Below are positions 24,251 through 30,878 of a DNA stretch of 44,832 nt, piece by piece; positions within the stretch are counted from its first letter, which is position 1, and each line of letters opens with the position of its first letter. This stretch comes from a virus, in the IMG/VR virus record IMGVR_UViG_3300049732_000169, positions 1-44,832 of that record; one strand, given 5' to 3'. The notes below the pieces were generated by a model. That model worked only from the letters and a program-made list of their open reading frames with translations. It had not been told where the DNA came from and did no database searches. Position numbers and translations under genes: made by a program.

Positions 24251-24742
24251 TCAACGACTTCCGCTAGATGAGGAGCGGTGGCGCTGAGCAGTACGGCCTT
24301 TTTTGCGAACGGCGGCAATCTTAACGAGTTCGCCGGCAACATGCCGCACTTTATTGAGTGCAGTTTCATAGTCCTTGACTCTATGTTCGAGTTCGGAAAG
24401 GCGATCACGCGACGCTGGGTCATCGGTCTGGCCTCCTTCTGATGCGCTAGATCGTGATCCCACGGGAGTGACAGCCTGGGTCATTTTGTCTTCAATCTCA
24501 ATCCTTGCGAAAAACTCCGCGACGCTGATCCCCTGTAGTCCCGTGATTAGTCGAAGGAGTTGATCTGCGCTGGGAACGTACGGTCGTCTGGAGCGAGGAT
24601 CAATCCACTTCGTTTCGATTTTAAAAATCGTTGCCTCCGAAATACCTGTTTCCTCTTCAAGCTTCGCCCGGCTCCATTTCTGTGCCTCGCGTTCGCGGCG
24701 TAGCGCCGCGCGCACCGCATCGAAGTCCACGGACGGAAGCAT
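24251..24742 (-). CDS. CI-like repressor (XRE-type HTH), possibly frameshifted
   Basis: A 163-residue protein whose residues 8-58 form an XRE helix-turn-helix (LRREREAQKWSRAKLEEETG, ISEATIFKIET). A helical segment follows (LSELEHRVKDYETALNKVRH). The annotated end (RTAQRHRSSSSGSR) looks non-coding in quality. If one A were removed from the A6 run at 24299-24304, the frame would continue with KKAVLLSATAPHLAEVVEELVDQLLAEVS and stop at 24214 in a TGATG overlap with the next gene. No peptidase or dimerisation domain like lambda CI is seen. It likely represses the rightward promoter at 24790. Confidence 0.8.
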   Translation of the reverse strand: MLPSVDFDAVRAALRREREAQKWSRAKLEEETGISEATIFKIETKWIDPRSRRPYVPSADQLLRLITGLQGISVAEFFARIEIEDKMTQAVTPVGSRSSASEGGQTDDPASRDRLSELEHRVKDYETALNKVRHVAGELVKIAAVRKKGRTAQRHRSSSSGSR

Positions 24743-24768
24743 AGAGAGGGTCGTCGTAACTTCTCAGT

Positions 24769-24811
24769 TCTCATCGGAATAGAAAACCCTTGACAGAGTA
24801 TTCCAATGAGA
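24769..24811. repeat. 12-bp inverted repeat across the divergent control region
   Basis: TCTCATCGGAAT at 24769-24780 and ATTCCAATGAGA at 24800-24811 are inverted copies with one mismatch, 19 bases apart, between the repressor and Cro-like genes. They probably are two operator sites in opposite orientation. The right copy overlaps the rightward promoter, so repressor or Cro binding would control lytic genes. Confidence 0.6.
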
Positions 24812-24818
24812 ATACCAT
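24790..24818 (+). promoter_or_regulatory. Rightward early promoter with embedded operator
   Basis: TTGACA at 24790-24795, a 17-base spacer and TACCAT at 24813-24818 form a good sigma70-type promoter. The perfect palindrome GTATTC-CAATGA-GAATAC (24798-24815) fills the spacer, so a bound repressor would block RNA polymerase. The expected transcription start near 24825 is only a few bases from the GTG start of the Cro-like gene, so its mRNA would be nearly leaderless. Confidence 0.7.
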
Positions 24819-24827
24819 TCCTGCGTT

Positions 24828-25046
24828 GTGAAGCAAACGACCCTTCGGGAAGCCCGTGAAGCGCGGAAGTGGACGCAGGAGCAGTTAGAGGCTGCCTCCG
24901 GCGTGGCTCAGACGACCATCAGCAAGATCGAGCGCGGCGACGTAGCCAATCCGAGCAATGACACCGTGACGAAACTTGAGGGAGCACTCAAGCTTCGGCG
25001 CGGCACGCTCGTGTTTGGTCAGGTCATCGAGGCGAGAGCGTCATGA
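24828..25046 (+). CDS. Cro-like XRE-family regulator
   Basis: A 72-residue HTH protein (LREAREARKWTQEQLEAASG, VAQTTISKIERGD) that is almost all DNA-binding domain, as expected for Cro. It is divergently transcribed from the repressor and starts at GTG, preceded by a promoter/operator. It probably shuts off repressor synthesis and tunes early genes during lytic growth. Its stop overlaps the next start (ATGA). Confidence 0.8.
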   Translation: MKQTTLREAREARKWTQEQLEAASGVAQTTISKIERGDVANPSNDTVTKLEGALKLRRGTLVFGQVIEARAS

Positions 25047-25273
25047 CCCCCAACAACTTCGACGCCTGCGATCCCACGACCTGGCCCATGGCGCTAACCG
25101 CAGAACAGGTGGCCGCCATCTACCAGCGAAAGGTCGGCGGGGTGAAGAAGCTTTGTCAACAGCGGCGGTTCGTCCCTGCCCCGTTCCAGACACATCCCTA
25201 CCGGTGGCGCAAGGTCGACGTGCTCCGACATGTCGAAGGGGCGCGCGGGCAACGGTTGTCGATCGCGAGTTAG
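25043..25273 (+). CDS. Small winged-helix (MerR/excisionase-like) DNA-binding protein
   Basis: A 76-residue protein with the pattern MALTAEQVAAIYQRKVGGVKKLCQQ followed by FQTHPYRWRKVDVLRHVEG, which fits the HTH_17-type fold: recognition helix, then a wing with the R-W/K motif. Such proteins serve as excisionases or early regulators. Being the second gene of the rightward early operon, it could direct the integrase towards excision. A second protein of this type is encoded at 33971. Confidence 0.65.
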   Translation: MTPNNFDACDPTTWPMALTAEQVAAIYQRKVGGVKKLCQQRRFVPAPFQTHPYRWRKVDVLRHVEGARGQRLSIAS

Positions 25274-25275
25274 TC

Positions 25276-25605
25276 ATGGTCCACGAACCGAACCCCCAGC
25301 GCCACGCGGACGATCGCGACTTCCGCACGCGCGGTGAACTGCTGGCGCGGACGCTGGGCTGGTATGACGACGGGCCTGGCGTGATTGGGATGAGTCCGGA
25401 ACTGCACGCCCGGCGCGTGGAGCGAGCCTTCGGGGATTTTTACGCATTGTGCAGTTGCGGGTCGCGCTCGCTGCCAATGGTCACCCAGCATGACGCGCGT
25501 GGGTGGGAATGTCCTCGAGAGAGTGCGGAAGCCTCCGTGTATCTGGCGAATGAAATGTGGCGACGCCGGGTCGCTGAGGAGTCGCTGACGCCTGGGAGTC
25601 GCTGA
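25276..25605 (+). CDS. Hypothetical early protein
   Basis: A 109-residue protein from ATG 25276, two bases after the preceding stop. The sequence has FRTRGELLARTLGWYDDGPGV, ALCSCGSRSLP and a C-terminal helical segment with WRRRVAEE. The CSCGS pair and other Cys/His residues may bind metal, but I do not recognise a family. Confidence 0.6.
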   Translation: MVHEPNPQRHADDRDFRTRGELLARTLGWYDDGPGVIGMSPELHARRVERAFGDFYALCSCGSRSLPMVTQHDARGWECPRESAEASVYLANEMWRRRVAEESLTPGSR

Positions 25606-25606
25606 C

Positions 25607-25957
25607 ATGGCGAGCGACAGTCTCCGCGATCACATCGGCGTCACGCAACCCAAACGATTGGACCTCGGGGGCGAAACCAGACATCCAGAAAGTGGATCGC
25701 CCGACGACCTGACGCTCACCGAAGCCCAACTCTCACTCGGGGCGGCGGTGCGCGATGCGCTGAAAACGACAGGGACGGCGCTCAAAGAAGTGGGCGACCC
25801 CTCACAGGTGATTCGGCTCTGTGACGGGGAGATTCCCAAGATTCTCGGCCGCGTGTGGCAGTCCCCGCAGCGGCGGATGGCGTTTGTGAAATCGCTGGCG
25901 AAGCGGAGCGGGCTCTTTAATGAGCAGATTTCGCTCCATCAGAAGACAGGGACGTAA
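25607..25957 (+). CDS. Hypothetical early regulator-like protein
   Basis: A 116-residue protein, N-terminal 35 residues polar and probably disordered, the rest helical (LSLGAAVRDALKTTGTALKE, GDPSQVIRLCDGEIPKILGR, RRMAFVKSLAKRSGLF). The helical half could hold an HTH similar in size to phage activators such as CII, but key residues are not diagnostic. It lies between the excisionase-like gene and the recombinase ATPase in the early operon. Confidence 0.6.
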   Translation: MASDSLRDHIGVTQPKRLDLGGETRHPESGSPDDLTLTEAQLSLGAAVRDALKTTGTALKEVGDPSQVIRLCDGEIPKILGRVWQSPQRRMAFVKSLAKRSGLFNEQISLHQKTGT

Positions 25958-25960
25958 GCG

Positions 25961-27151
25961 ATGACGTTATTAAAGAAAGCCACTGTGGAACAGGCCGCCG
26001 CGAAGGTCGGGATTTTTGGGCCGCAAGGGTCAGGCAAAACGACGACGAGCGCGCTCATTGCGATCGGGTTGTCGAAGACCTATCACGACGGGAAGCCCGT
26101 CGCGTTTCTCGACACGGAAAACGGCAGCGATTACCTCGTGCCGATTTTCGAAGCCGAGGGCGTGAACCTGCTTGTGGTCAAGAGCCGCGCGTTTCAGGAC
26201 ATGAAAGCGGCGCTCCGCGAGGCCGAGGACGCCGGCTGTTGCGCGTATCTCGTGGACTCCTATACCCATCCCTGGCAGGAGTTGAACGAGTCGTTGAAAA
26301 AGCGGCTGAGCGTCACTCGTCTGGAATTCCGCCACATGGATCAACTGAAAGGGGAATGGCGGAAGTGGACGGACCTGATGCTGAACTCGTCACTACACGT
26401 CATTGTGAGCGGCCGGTTGGGCTACGTGTGGGACAGGGAAGAGGACGAGAACGGCAAGAAAGGCGACCTCATCAAGCTCGGCACGAAGATGAAGTCGGAA
26501 TCCGAGGCCGGGTATGAGCCGTCGCTGCTCATTGAAATGGAGGGAATCCAGACGGAAGCTGGGCGGGCGAAAAAAGCCCGCACGAAAAAGGGCTCGATTG
26601 TCCATCACGCCTACGTGTTGAAAGACCGGTGGCGCACGCTGAACGGGCTCACCTTCACGTTCAAGGACATCAACGCCTATAAGGCCGGGGACTTCGTGAA
26701 GGTGTTCAAGGCATTTCAGCCGCACTTCGCGCAACTTGCCATCGGGACCGAACAGCGCGCAGTGGATTCGGGGCGAACGAGCGCGGCGATGTTCGATGGC
26801 AACGGCGATTCGGCGTATACGCAGCGGGTGCGACGCGTGCAAATCACGCTGGAGGAAATCGAGGGCACGCTCGTGGCCCTGTGGCCGGGACAGGATGCCA
26901 GGAGTAAAGAACTGAAACGTGTGACGGTCGAAACGCTCTTTGCGACCCGGTCCTGGGCGTCGGTTGAATCCCGGTCGCTGGAGCAACTTGAGGCGGCGCT
27001 GGCGGCGCTGCGAAAGTTTGAGCACGAAGTGCGGGAAGGGCCGAGTGCCAACGCCTTGACGGACGCGACGGCCGCGGCCGCGCTGCTCACCATTTGTCGC
27101 GACACGCTCACTGAAGAGGCGACGCGGGCGCAGGAAGCCGCAGTGCTCTGA
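25961..27151 (+). CDS. RecA-like ATPase, Sak4-type single-strand annealing protein
   Basis: A 396-residue P-loop protein. Walker A is GPQGSGKTTT near residue 20, a Walker B-like CAYLVDS near residue 93, and VIVSGRLGYVWDREEDENGK is a typical segment of phage AAA_24/Sak4 proteins. The last 130 residues form a helical extension. Sak4 proteins bind single-stranded DNA and promote annealing together with phage or host SSB. Nearby NinB-like and HNH-like genes support a recombination module. A general phage nucleotide-binding protein is the alternative reading. Confidence 0.8.
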   Translation: MTLLKKATVEQAAAKVGIFGPQGSGKTTTSALIAIGLSKTYHDGKPVAFLDTENGSDYLVPIFEAEGVNLLVVKSRAFQDMKAALREAEDAGCCAYLVDSYTHPWQELNESLKKRLSVTRLEFRHMDQLKGEWRKWTDLMLNSSLHVIVSGRLGYVWDREEDENGKKGDLIKLGTKMKSESEAGYEPSLLIEMEGIQTEAGRAKKARTKKGSIVHHAYVLKDRWRTLNGLTFTFKDINAYKAGDFVKVFKAFQPHFAQLAIGTEQRAVDSGRTSAAMFDGNGDSAYTQRVRRVQITLEEIEGTLVALWPGQDARSKELKRVTVETLFATRSWASVESRSLEQLEAALAALRKFEHEVREGPSANALTDATAAAALLTICRDTLTEEATRAQEAAVL

Positions 27152-27432
27152 TGGGTGGCCTCCGCGGTCTCTCTCGGAATATGCGCGCGCTTGATCAGCA
27201 TCTCCTCAAGCAAGAGCGCGACGAGCGTCGACAGCGCGCACGGCAGGCCCCGATTGGCGAGGGCACGCATCTCCGGGACTGCGTCGAATGCGGGCGCCCG
27301 TTTCGAGCCAACAGTACGTACGCTGTTCTGTGTGGTCCGTGTGATGCCGACGATGCTGCGCGTTACAACGAGGAGCCGGAAGTAGGGCGCTCCTATAACT
27401 ACCAGTCGTTCAAGCGCGGCGGATTCCGATGA
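27151..27432 (+). CDS. Small zinc-finger protein
   Basis: A 93-residue protein with a basic N-terminal half (LLKQERDERRQRARQ) and a CVECGRPFRAN...YAVLCGPCD finger, two Cys pairs 17 residues apart. It overlaps the ATPase gene (TGATG) and the NinB-like gene (ATGA). It could be a DNA-binding accessory of the recombination genes; there is no direct evidence. Confidence 0.6.
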   Translation: MGGLRGLSRNMRALDQHLLKQERDERRQRARQAPIGEGTHLRDCVECGRPFRANSTYAVLCGPCDADDAARYNEEPEVGRSYNYQSFKRGGFR

Positions 27433-27854
27433 ACGTGCCGCCCTTTCAGCTCACGGTGCGCGCGAACAGCGAAGGACACGTGTCCGACCAGGCGCGCGGG
27501 AAGATTCTCGCGTTCCTGCGGAAGTACGCCGGAGTGGAATTCGATATCGTCATTCGCCAGCATGACGCGCAACGGTCGCTCGATCAGAACGCTTACCTTC
27601 ATGCAGAGCCGTTCCCACGGATCGCGGCTGAGATGGGCGATTCGATTGAAGCCACGAAGCTCGTGCTCATGGGCGAGTGCTGGGGCTGGAAGCGGAACGC
27701 ATTCACGGGGCGCGATGTGCCGGTAATGCCGCATACGTCGAGCATGACGAAAGAGCAGTGCACGTTTTTCATCGATTGGCTGATTCCGTTCGCGGCGCAG
27801 AAGTTCGGGCTCGTGATTCGATTTCCGGACGAATGGCAGCGGACGGCGGCTTAA
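27429..27854 (+). CDS. ninB: NinB-like recombination protein
   Basis: A 141-residue protein with RSLDQNAYLHAEPFPRIA, LVLMGECWGWKRN and PHTSSMTKEQCTFFIDWLIP, which match the Asn-containing first block and the T--MT--E---FI-WL block of NinB (lambda Orf) proteins. NinB binds single-stranded DNA/SSB and replaces RecFOR functions in recombination. It follows a Sak4-like ATPase, consistent with that job. Confidence 0.8.
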   Translation: MNVPPFQLTVRANSEGHVSDQARGKILAFLRKYAGVEFDIVIRQHDAQRSLDQNAYLHAEPFPRIAAEMGDSIEATKLVLMGECWGWKRNAFTGRDVPVMPHTSSMTKEQCTFFIDWLIPFAAQKFGLVIRFPDEWQRTAA

Positions 27855-27872
27855 AGGAAAGGAACCGCCACG

Positions 27873-28046
27873 ATGTGGGACTTTCTTTGTTACTGCCTGC
27901 TCGGCCTCGGGTTCTATGCGGCCTGCTGGTTCATTGGTGAGTGTATCGACCGCGTGGAGGTCAGACAGGAACAGCGGCAGCAGCAGCATGACGAAGTGAT
28001 GCGCCGCCTCAAGGCGCTGAGTTATTCGGATGATCCGGCTGCGTAG
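27873..28046 (+). CDS. 57-residue membrane-anchored coiled-coil protein
   Basis: MWDFLCYCLLGLGFYAACWF forms an N-terminal membrane helix. It is followed by a charged Gln/Glu/Arg helix (VEVRQEQRQQQHDEVMRRL). AAAGGAAAGGAA precedes the start. Its stop lies inside the next gene. A role in superinfection control or membrane attachment of recombination proteins is speculation. Confidence 0.5.
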   Translation: MWDFLCYCLLGLGFYAACWFIGECIDRVEVRQEQRQQQHDEVMRRLKALSYSDDPAA

Positions 28047-28206
28047 TCTGCGTCGCTGCCGGGCGTGGTTCCGTCGCTGGCGCGATCGGCAATCCGTGCA
28101 GTTCTACGGCTGGTGGGAGCGCACCTTCAGACGCCGCGATCACAAGGTATCAGGGCGCTGGCTCCATCAGTTCAAGCAGGACGCCGAGAGCGAACAGGTG
28201 TGGTGA
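28030..28206 (+). CDS. 58-residue basic aromatic-rich protein
   Basis: The frame opens at ATG 28030 within the end of the preceding gene and closes in a TGATG overlap with the next one. The product (MIRLRSLRRCRAWFRRWRDR..., then FYGWWERTFRRRDHK) is Arg/Trp-rich and very basic, so it may bind nucleic acid. Coupling on both sides is the main support for it being a gene. Confidence 0.45.
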   Translation: MIRLRSLRRCRAWFRRWRDRQSVQFYGWWERTFRRRDHKVSGRWLHQFKQDAESEQVW

Positions 28207-28613
28207 TGGGCATCGACTGGAGCGTGCTCAAGTTCGGCAAAGGATCTCCGGGCGGATTGCTTAGGCACCGCAAGCGCGTCTCGAATACGGCCCGTCTGCA
28301 AGAGGCGTACACCGACGTCGACTTGCGGGATGGCGGTTTCAGCGTGGTCAGCGGCGCATGGACAAAACCTGGTGCGGCCGACCCGCGCGTGCGGCGTGAA
28401 CATCATCACCTGAAAGGACGCCGGGTCCGGCCCGATTGGGTCTTCAAGCCGGAGCGCATCATCACCGTCACGGCGTTCGAACACGAGCTGCTCCAGACGC
28501 ACGCGCTGCACGTTGAGGGATGCGACGCACGGAAGCCCCTGTTTTTCCATTGGAATCGTCGCATGGTGCCAGAGGGGAAAGAGCCGTTTCGCATTCGCAA
28601 GGCGGCGGCGTGA
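28206..28613 (+). CDS. HNH-like protein of the recombination block
   Basis: A 135-residue protein. REHHHLKGRRVRPDWVFKPE and IITVTAFEHELLQTHAL, with LHVEGCDARKPLFFHWN, follow the order of a compact HNH/beta-beta-alpha nuclease: His pair, then a strand, then His in the helix. The central Asn is not obvious, so activity is uncertain. Position after NinB suggests a junction- or DNA-processing role comparable to NinG/Rap, but without their zinc motif. Confidence 0.55.
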   Translation: MGIDWSVLKFGKGSPGGLLRHRKRVSNTARLQEAYTDVDLRDGGFSVVSGAWTKPGAADPRVRREHHHLKGRRVRPDWVFKPERIITVTAFEHELLQTHALHVEGCDARKPLFFHWNRRMVPEGKEPFRIRKAAA

Positions 28614-28834
28614 TGCCGACCGACGCGCCACTCAACGGCATCACGGTCTATGCCCACGTGGCGAATGCGTTGGCCGATATGGTGGTCGCCATCCGTACGG
28701 TTGAGAGTACTGCTCGTCAGATGCGTCGACTGAAACCGGCTGAGCGCGAAGCACTGCGTAGGCAGCTCGCGGGCCTGCAGGCGAGTGCAGAAACCGTCAA
28801 GTTGTGGCTCGATGCCGGCGCACCGCTCGGATGA
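28613..28834 (+). CDS. Small helical hypothetical protein
   Basis: A 73-residue protein made of helices (VYAHVANALADMVVAIRTVES, KPAEREALRRQLAGLQAS). The start overlaps the previous stop (TGATG). No motif; heptads could mediate dimerisation. Confidence 0.55.
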   Translation: MPTDAPLNGITVYAHVANALADMVVAIRTVESTARQMRRLKPAEREALRRQLAGLQASAETVKLWLDAGAPLG

Positions 28835-28841
28835 GGCCGGA

Positions 28842-28946
28842 ATGACCTGGCAGCGCTGGTTCTGGACATATGTCGAGTGGGTCTTCCGGCTCACGTTGTT
28901 GGCGATCTTTCTGCTCGGCGTATTGGTAGGGGCGTTGGTCTGGTGA
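28842..28946 (+). CDS. 34-residue single-pass membrane peptide
   Basis: MTWQRWFWTYVEWVFR leads into a membrane helix, LTLLAIFLLGVLVGALVW. GAGG lies 5 bases upstream and the stop overlaps the next start (TGATG). Very short, function unknown; the coupling and clean hydrophobic helix are the support. Confidence 0.45.
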   Translation: MTWQRWFWTYVEWVFRLTLLAIFLLGVLVGALVW

Positions 28947-29191
28947 TGGAACGGGAACTGTCGGCGCCGAACGCCATCGAGGCGATGCACCTGGCCTTGG
29001 TGGAAATGATCGGGGAACCACGGTTACGACTGCAGTGCACGGGGATTCGGGCACGACGGTTCAAAGAGGATGCGGTGGTCACGGTGCGCTTTCAGGCGCG
29101 TGAACAGCACGCCAACGAAGTGACGCTCAGGATTGCGTTGCCGTGGGCACGGGTGCTCTATGACCAGCTCGGCGAATTGTTCAAAGGATAG
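28946..29191 (+). CDS. Hypothetical protein
   Basis: An 81-residue protein with a helical N terminus (NAIEAMHLALVEMIGEPRL) and alternating strands (RARRFKEDAVVTVRFQAREQ, VTLRIALPWARVLY). It has a mixed alpha/beta look without a recognised family. It is the last gene before the replication initiator, separated by 66 bases holding two GTAACAC repeats. Confidence 0.55.
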   Translation: MERELSAPNAIEAMHLALVEMIGEPRLRLQCTGIRARRFKEDAVVTVRFQAREQHANEVTLRIALPWARVLYDQLGELFKG

Positions 29192-29257
29192 GCGGGTAAC
29201 ACAAACCGTGTAACACGAGCCCTCGTCCTTTGGGGGCGTAACGGTGGGGCGGCGGCA

Positions 29258-30064
29258 ATGGCGCACATTCAAGTGGAAGCAAGCGTGCGGACCCATAAGA
29301 AGTTTCTGATGGCAGGCCCGGCGGCGTCGTGGCTCTGGTTGTGCGGCGTCGGGTATAGCCAGGACGGGTTGACAGACGGATTTATTCCCTTTGAAGCGTT
29401 GCCGTATCTCGGCGTGAAGGCGCCGAAGAGCCTGCGCGCGAAGTTGGTGGAAGTTGGCTTATGGGATGAGGTTGACGGCGGGTGGCAGATCCATGACTAC
29501 GCGAATCACAACCGGACGGCCGCAGAAATCAAAGCCTTGAAGCGGCGTCGCGGTGACGGTGGATTTCTCGGCGGGAGACCATCCGCTGAAACCTTAAAGG
29601 TTAACCATGAAGGTAAACCTTTCGAGAAACCTTGCGCTACGCGAGAGCCTAACCATGGTGAAAACCCATCTCATCTCATCTCATCTCAATACAACTCAGC
29701 TCAGATCATCTCAGATACATCTCAGGGGTTTCGCTATGACCTTGCGTTCGAAAAGTTGAAAGTGTTGTATCCACCTGGGAGCGTGACAAGTGGCCAACGG
29801 ACGCATGTGGCTTTCATCGCCCAACTCGACAAAGGCCCGGCGTCGCCAGAGTCCACATTTGGCCGCATGTTGTCGAACTTGGCCAACCAGAAACTCGGCT
29901 ATCAGTGGCGGGTCAAGCGCATGATCCCGTTGCTGGAGAACTGGTTACGCGACGGTAAGTGGGAACAAGAGCACGACCCGAACCCGCCAGTTGGAGATCA
30001 GGTCTCCAGCCGCACGGCGCGGACCTTAGCGGCGGCGGCGGAACTCATGGGGGAAGAGTCATGA
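29258..30064 (+). CDS. Replication initiator (lambda O / DnaD-like)
   Basis: A 268-residue protein. Residues 1-95 form a winged-helix domain typical of phage replisome organisers (SVRTHKKFLMAGPAASWLWL, DGLTDGFIPFEALPYLGV, LVEVGLWDEVDGGWQIHDY). Residues 110-157 are a polar, repetitive linker. The C-terminal part (DLAFEKLKVLYPPG, WRVKRMIPLLENWLRDGKWE) is helical and should contact helicase or loader. The DNA encoding the linker is full of short repeats, suggesting an origin inside the gene as in lambda O. It is followed by a possible helicase loader with an ATGA overlap. Confidence 0.8.
   Translation: MAHIQVEASVRTHKKFLMAGPAASWLWLCGVGYSQDGLTDGFIPFEALPYLGVKAPKSLRAKLVEVGLWDEVDGGWQIHDYANHNRTAAEIKALKRRRGDGGFLGGRPSAETLKVNHEGKPFEKPCATREPNHGENPSHLISSQYNSAQIISDTSQGFRYDLAFEKLKVLYPPGSVTSGQRTHVAFIAQLDKGPASPESTFGRMLSNLANQKLGYQWRVKRMIPLLENWLRDGKWEQEHDPNPPVGDQVSSRTARTLAAAAELMGEES
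29589..29725 (+). repeat. Iteron-like repeats, candidate replication origin
   Basis: AAACCTT occurs three times in the same direction (29589, 29615, 29627) with inverted AAGGTT/AAGGT copies between them, giving the palindromes AACCTT-A-AAGGTT and AAGGT-AA-ACCTT. TAACCATG is repeated at 29602 and 29650. Four TCATC-type pentamers run from 29667, followed by CTCAG repeats and locally AT-richer DNA to 29725. All lie in the linker part of the initiator gene, like lambda's iterons in gene O. Confidence 0.6.
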
Positions 30065-30465
30065 CACAGAAAGAATGCGTGGCCCTGCTTGTGCCGCTCG
30101 CCTTGGCGATGCAAACCGAGTTCGATGGGCCGACACAGCGGGCTTACTTCCGCGCGCTTGCAGATGTGCCGGTGCGTCTACTCGCGGCCGCGGTCGATCG
30201 GGTGGGGAAGTCTGGCGCCAGGTTTTTTCCGAAGGTCACGGAGCTCCGGCGCTTCGCGGACGAGGCGCGGGCCGCATTACTCGCGGCGCATCCGTTCGTG
30301 GCCTGTGCGGAGTGTCAGGGCACGGGCTGGGATACGGTCCTGGATGCGGACGGGGTGAGCCGGGTGCGGCGATGTCAGTGCTGGGAGGCGCATCAGGTGA
30401 AGATCGCGGACCTCGGCGTGGGTCAGCGCCCCTTGGCGTTACCGGAGCCTGAGCCCGTCTCATGA
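30061..30465 (+). CDS. Candidate helicase loader with C-terminal zinc motif
   Basis: A 134-residue protein. The N-terminal half (ECVALLVPLALAMQTEFDGP, AYFRALADVPVRLLAAAVDR, FFPKVTELRRFADEAR) has the helical pattern of small phage helicase loaders of the G39P/DnaI type. CAECQGTGW and RRCQCW form a DnaJ-like zinc site in the second half. It is encoded right after the initiator with an ATGA overlap, the position of lambda P. No AAA+ motifs, so it is not a DnaC-type ATPase. Confidence 0.6.
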   Translation: MTQKECVALLVPLALAMQTEFDGPTQRAYFRALADVPVRLLAAAVDRVGKSGARFFPKVTELRRFADEARAALLAAHPFVACAECQGTGWDTVLDADGVSRVRRCQCWEAHQVKIADLGVGQRPLALPEPEPVS

Positions 30466-30743
30466 GGAAGCGCGGGCATCGTCGCTCCCCATCGCATCCC
30501 CAGTACCGCTGGCAACGGGTGCGAGGTCGTGTGCAATGCGCGCTCGGCGATGCCTGTTTCATCACGGCGCCGGCCTGGGCGTACTTCGGGAAGTGGCACG
30601 AAGGGCGACAGTTCATTGCCTGCGAAAAGCATCTGCGGGAGCAGTACCCGACGCTGTTGCAGGTCAGTCCACCGCCCGCGACGTTCACGGCGACGCATGA
30701 CGGCGAAGACGTGAAGGCGGCACAGCTTGGAGAAGTAGATTGA
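30462..30743 (+). CDS. Small hypothetical protein, end of replication operon
   Basis: A 93-residue protein with a basic start (MRKRGHRRSPSHPQYRWQRV) and scattered Cys/His residues (QCALGDACF, FIACEKHL) that could form a metal site. ATGA overlap with the preceding gene. Function unknown. Confidence 0.6.
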   Translation: MRKRGHRRSPSHPQYRWQRVRGRVQCALGDACFITAPAWAYFGKWHEGRQFIACEKHLREQYPTLLQVSPPPATFTATHDGEDVKAAQLGEVD

Positions 30744-30746
30744 ATT

Positions 30747-30824
30747 CGGTCGGTTGGAGTCAACAGGTGCTCGTTGATGGAGACCCAACGGCCCGACCGT
30801 GCCTCCGTGCGGTGAAGGTGAGGC
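30747..30824 (+). other. Tandem hairpins after the replication operon
   Basis: CGGTCGG (30747) pairs with CCGACCG (30793), TTGG with CCAA inside it, and TCAAC with GTTGA at the tip, giving a long stacked stem with one bulge. A second hairpin, GCCTC (30801) with GAGGC (30820), follows. No T tail. It could be a structured RNA or a transcription roadblock. The rest of the gap to 30878 holds the first 19-bp repeat. Confidence 0.45.
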
Positions 30825-30855
30825 TCCGGCCGACTGAAAACTCTCTAAGAGGGGA

Positions 30856-30874
30856 GGAGGCGATCCCCCTGTGA
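30856..30874 (+). repeat. 19-bp direct repeat, copy 1
   Basis: GGAGGCGATCCCCCTGTGA, identical to 31650-31668, ends 4 bases before the ATG of the methyltransferase gene and supplies its GGAGG. Together with upstream GGGGA it can form a short hairpin with TCCCC. The two copies flank the methyltransferase and the reverse-strand gene. Confidence 0.8.
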
Positions 30875-30878
30875 CCTC

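Noticed and set aside
24214-24423. Separate gene on the minus strand in the +1 frame of the repressor
   Set aside because: Its first half overlaps well-coded repressor sequence. Only the last 29 residues look real, so a frameshifted repressor ending is the better explanation.
24976-25605. Longer version of the 25276 gene
   Set aside because: Its first 100 codons overlap the Cro-like and excisionase-like genes in another frame and read as Arg-rich shadow text.
29667-29725. CRISPR array or simple microsatellite
   Set aside because: Units are 5 bases and directly adjacent, without spacers. They fit better as part of an origin-like repeat cluster in the initiator gene.
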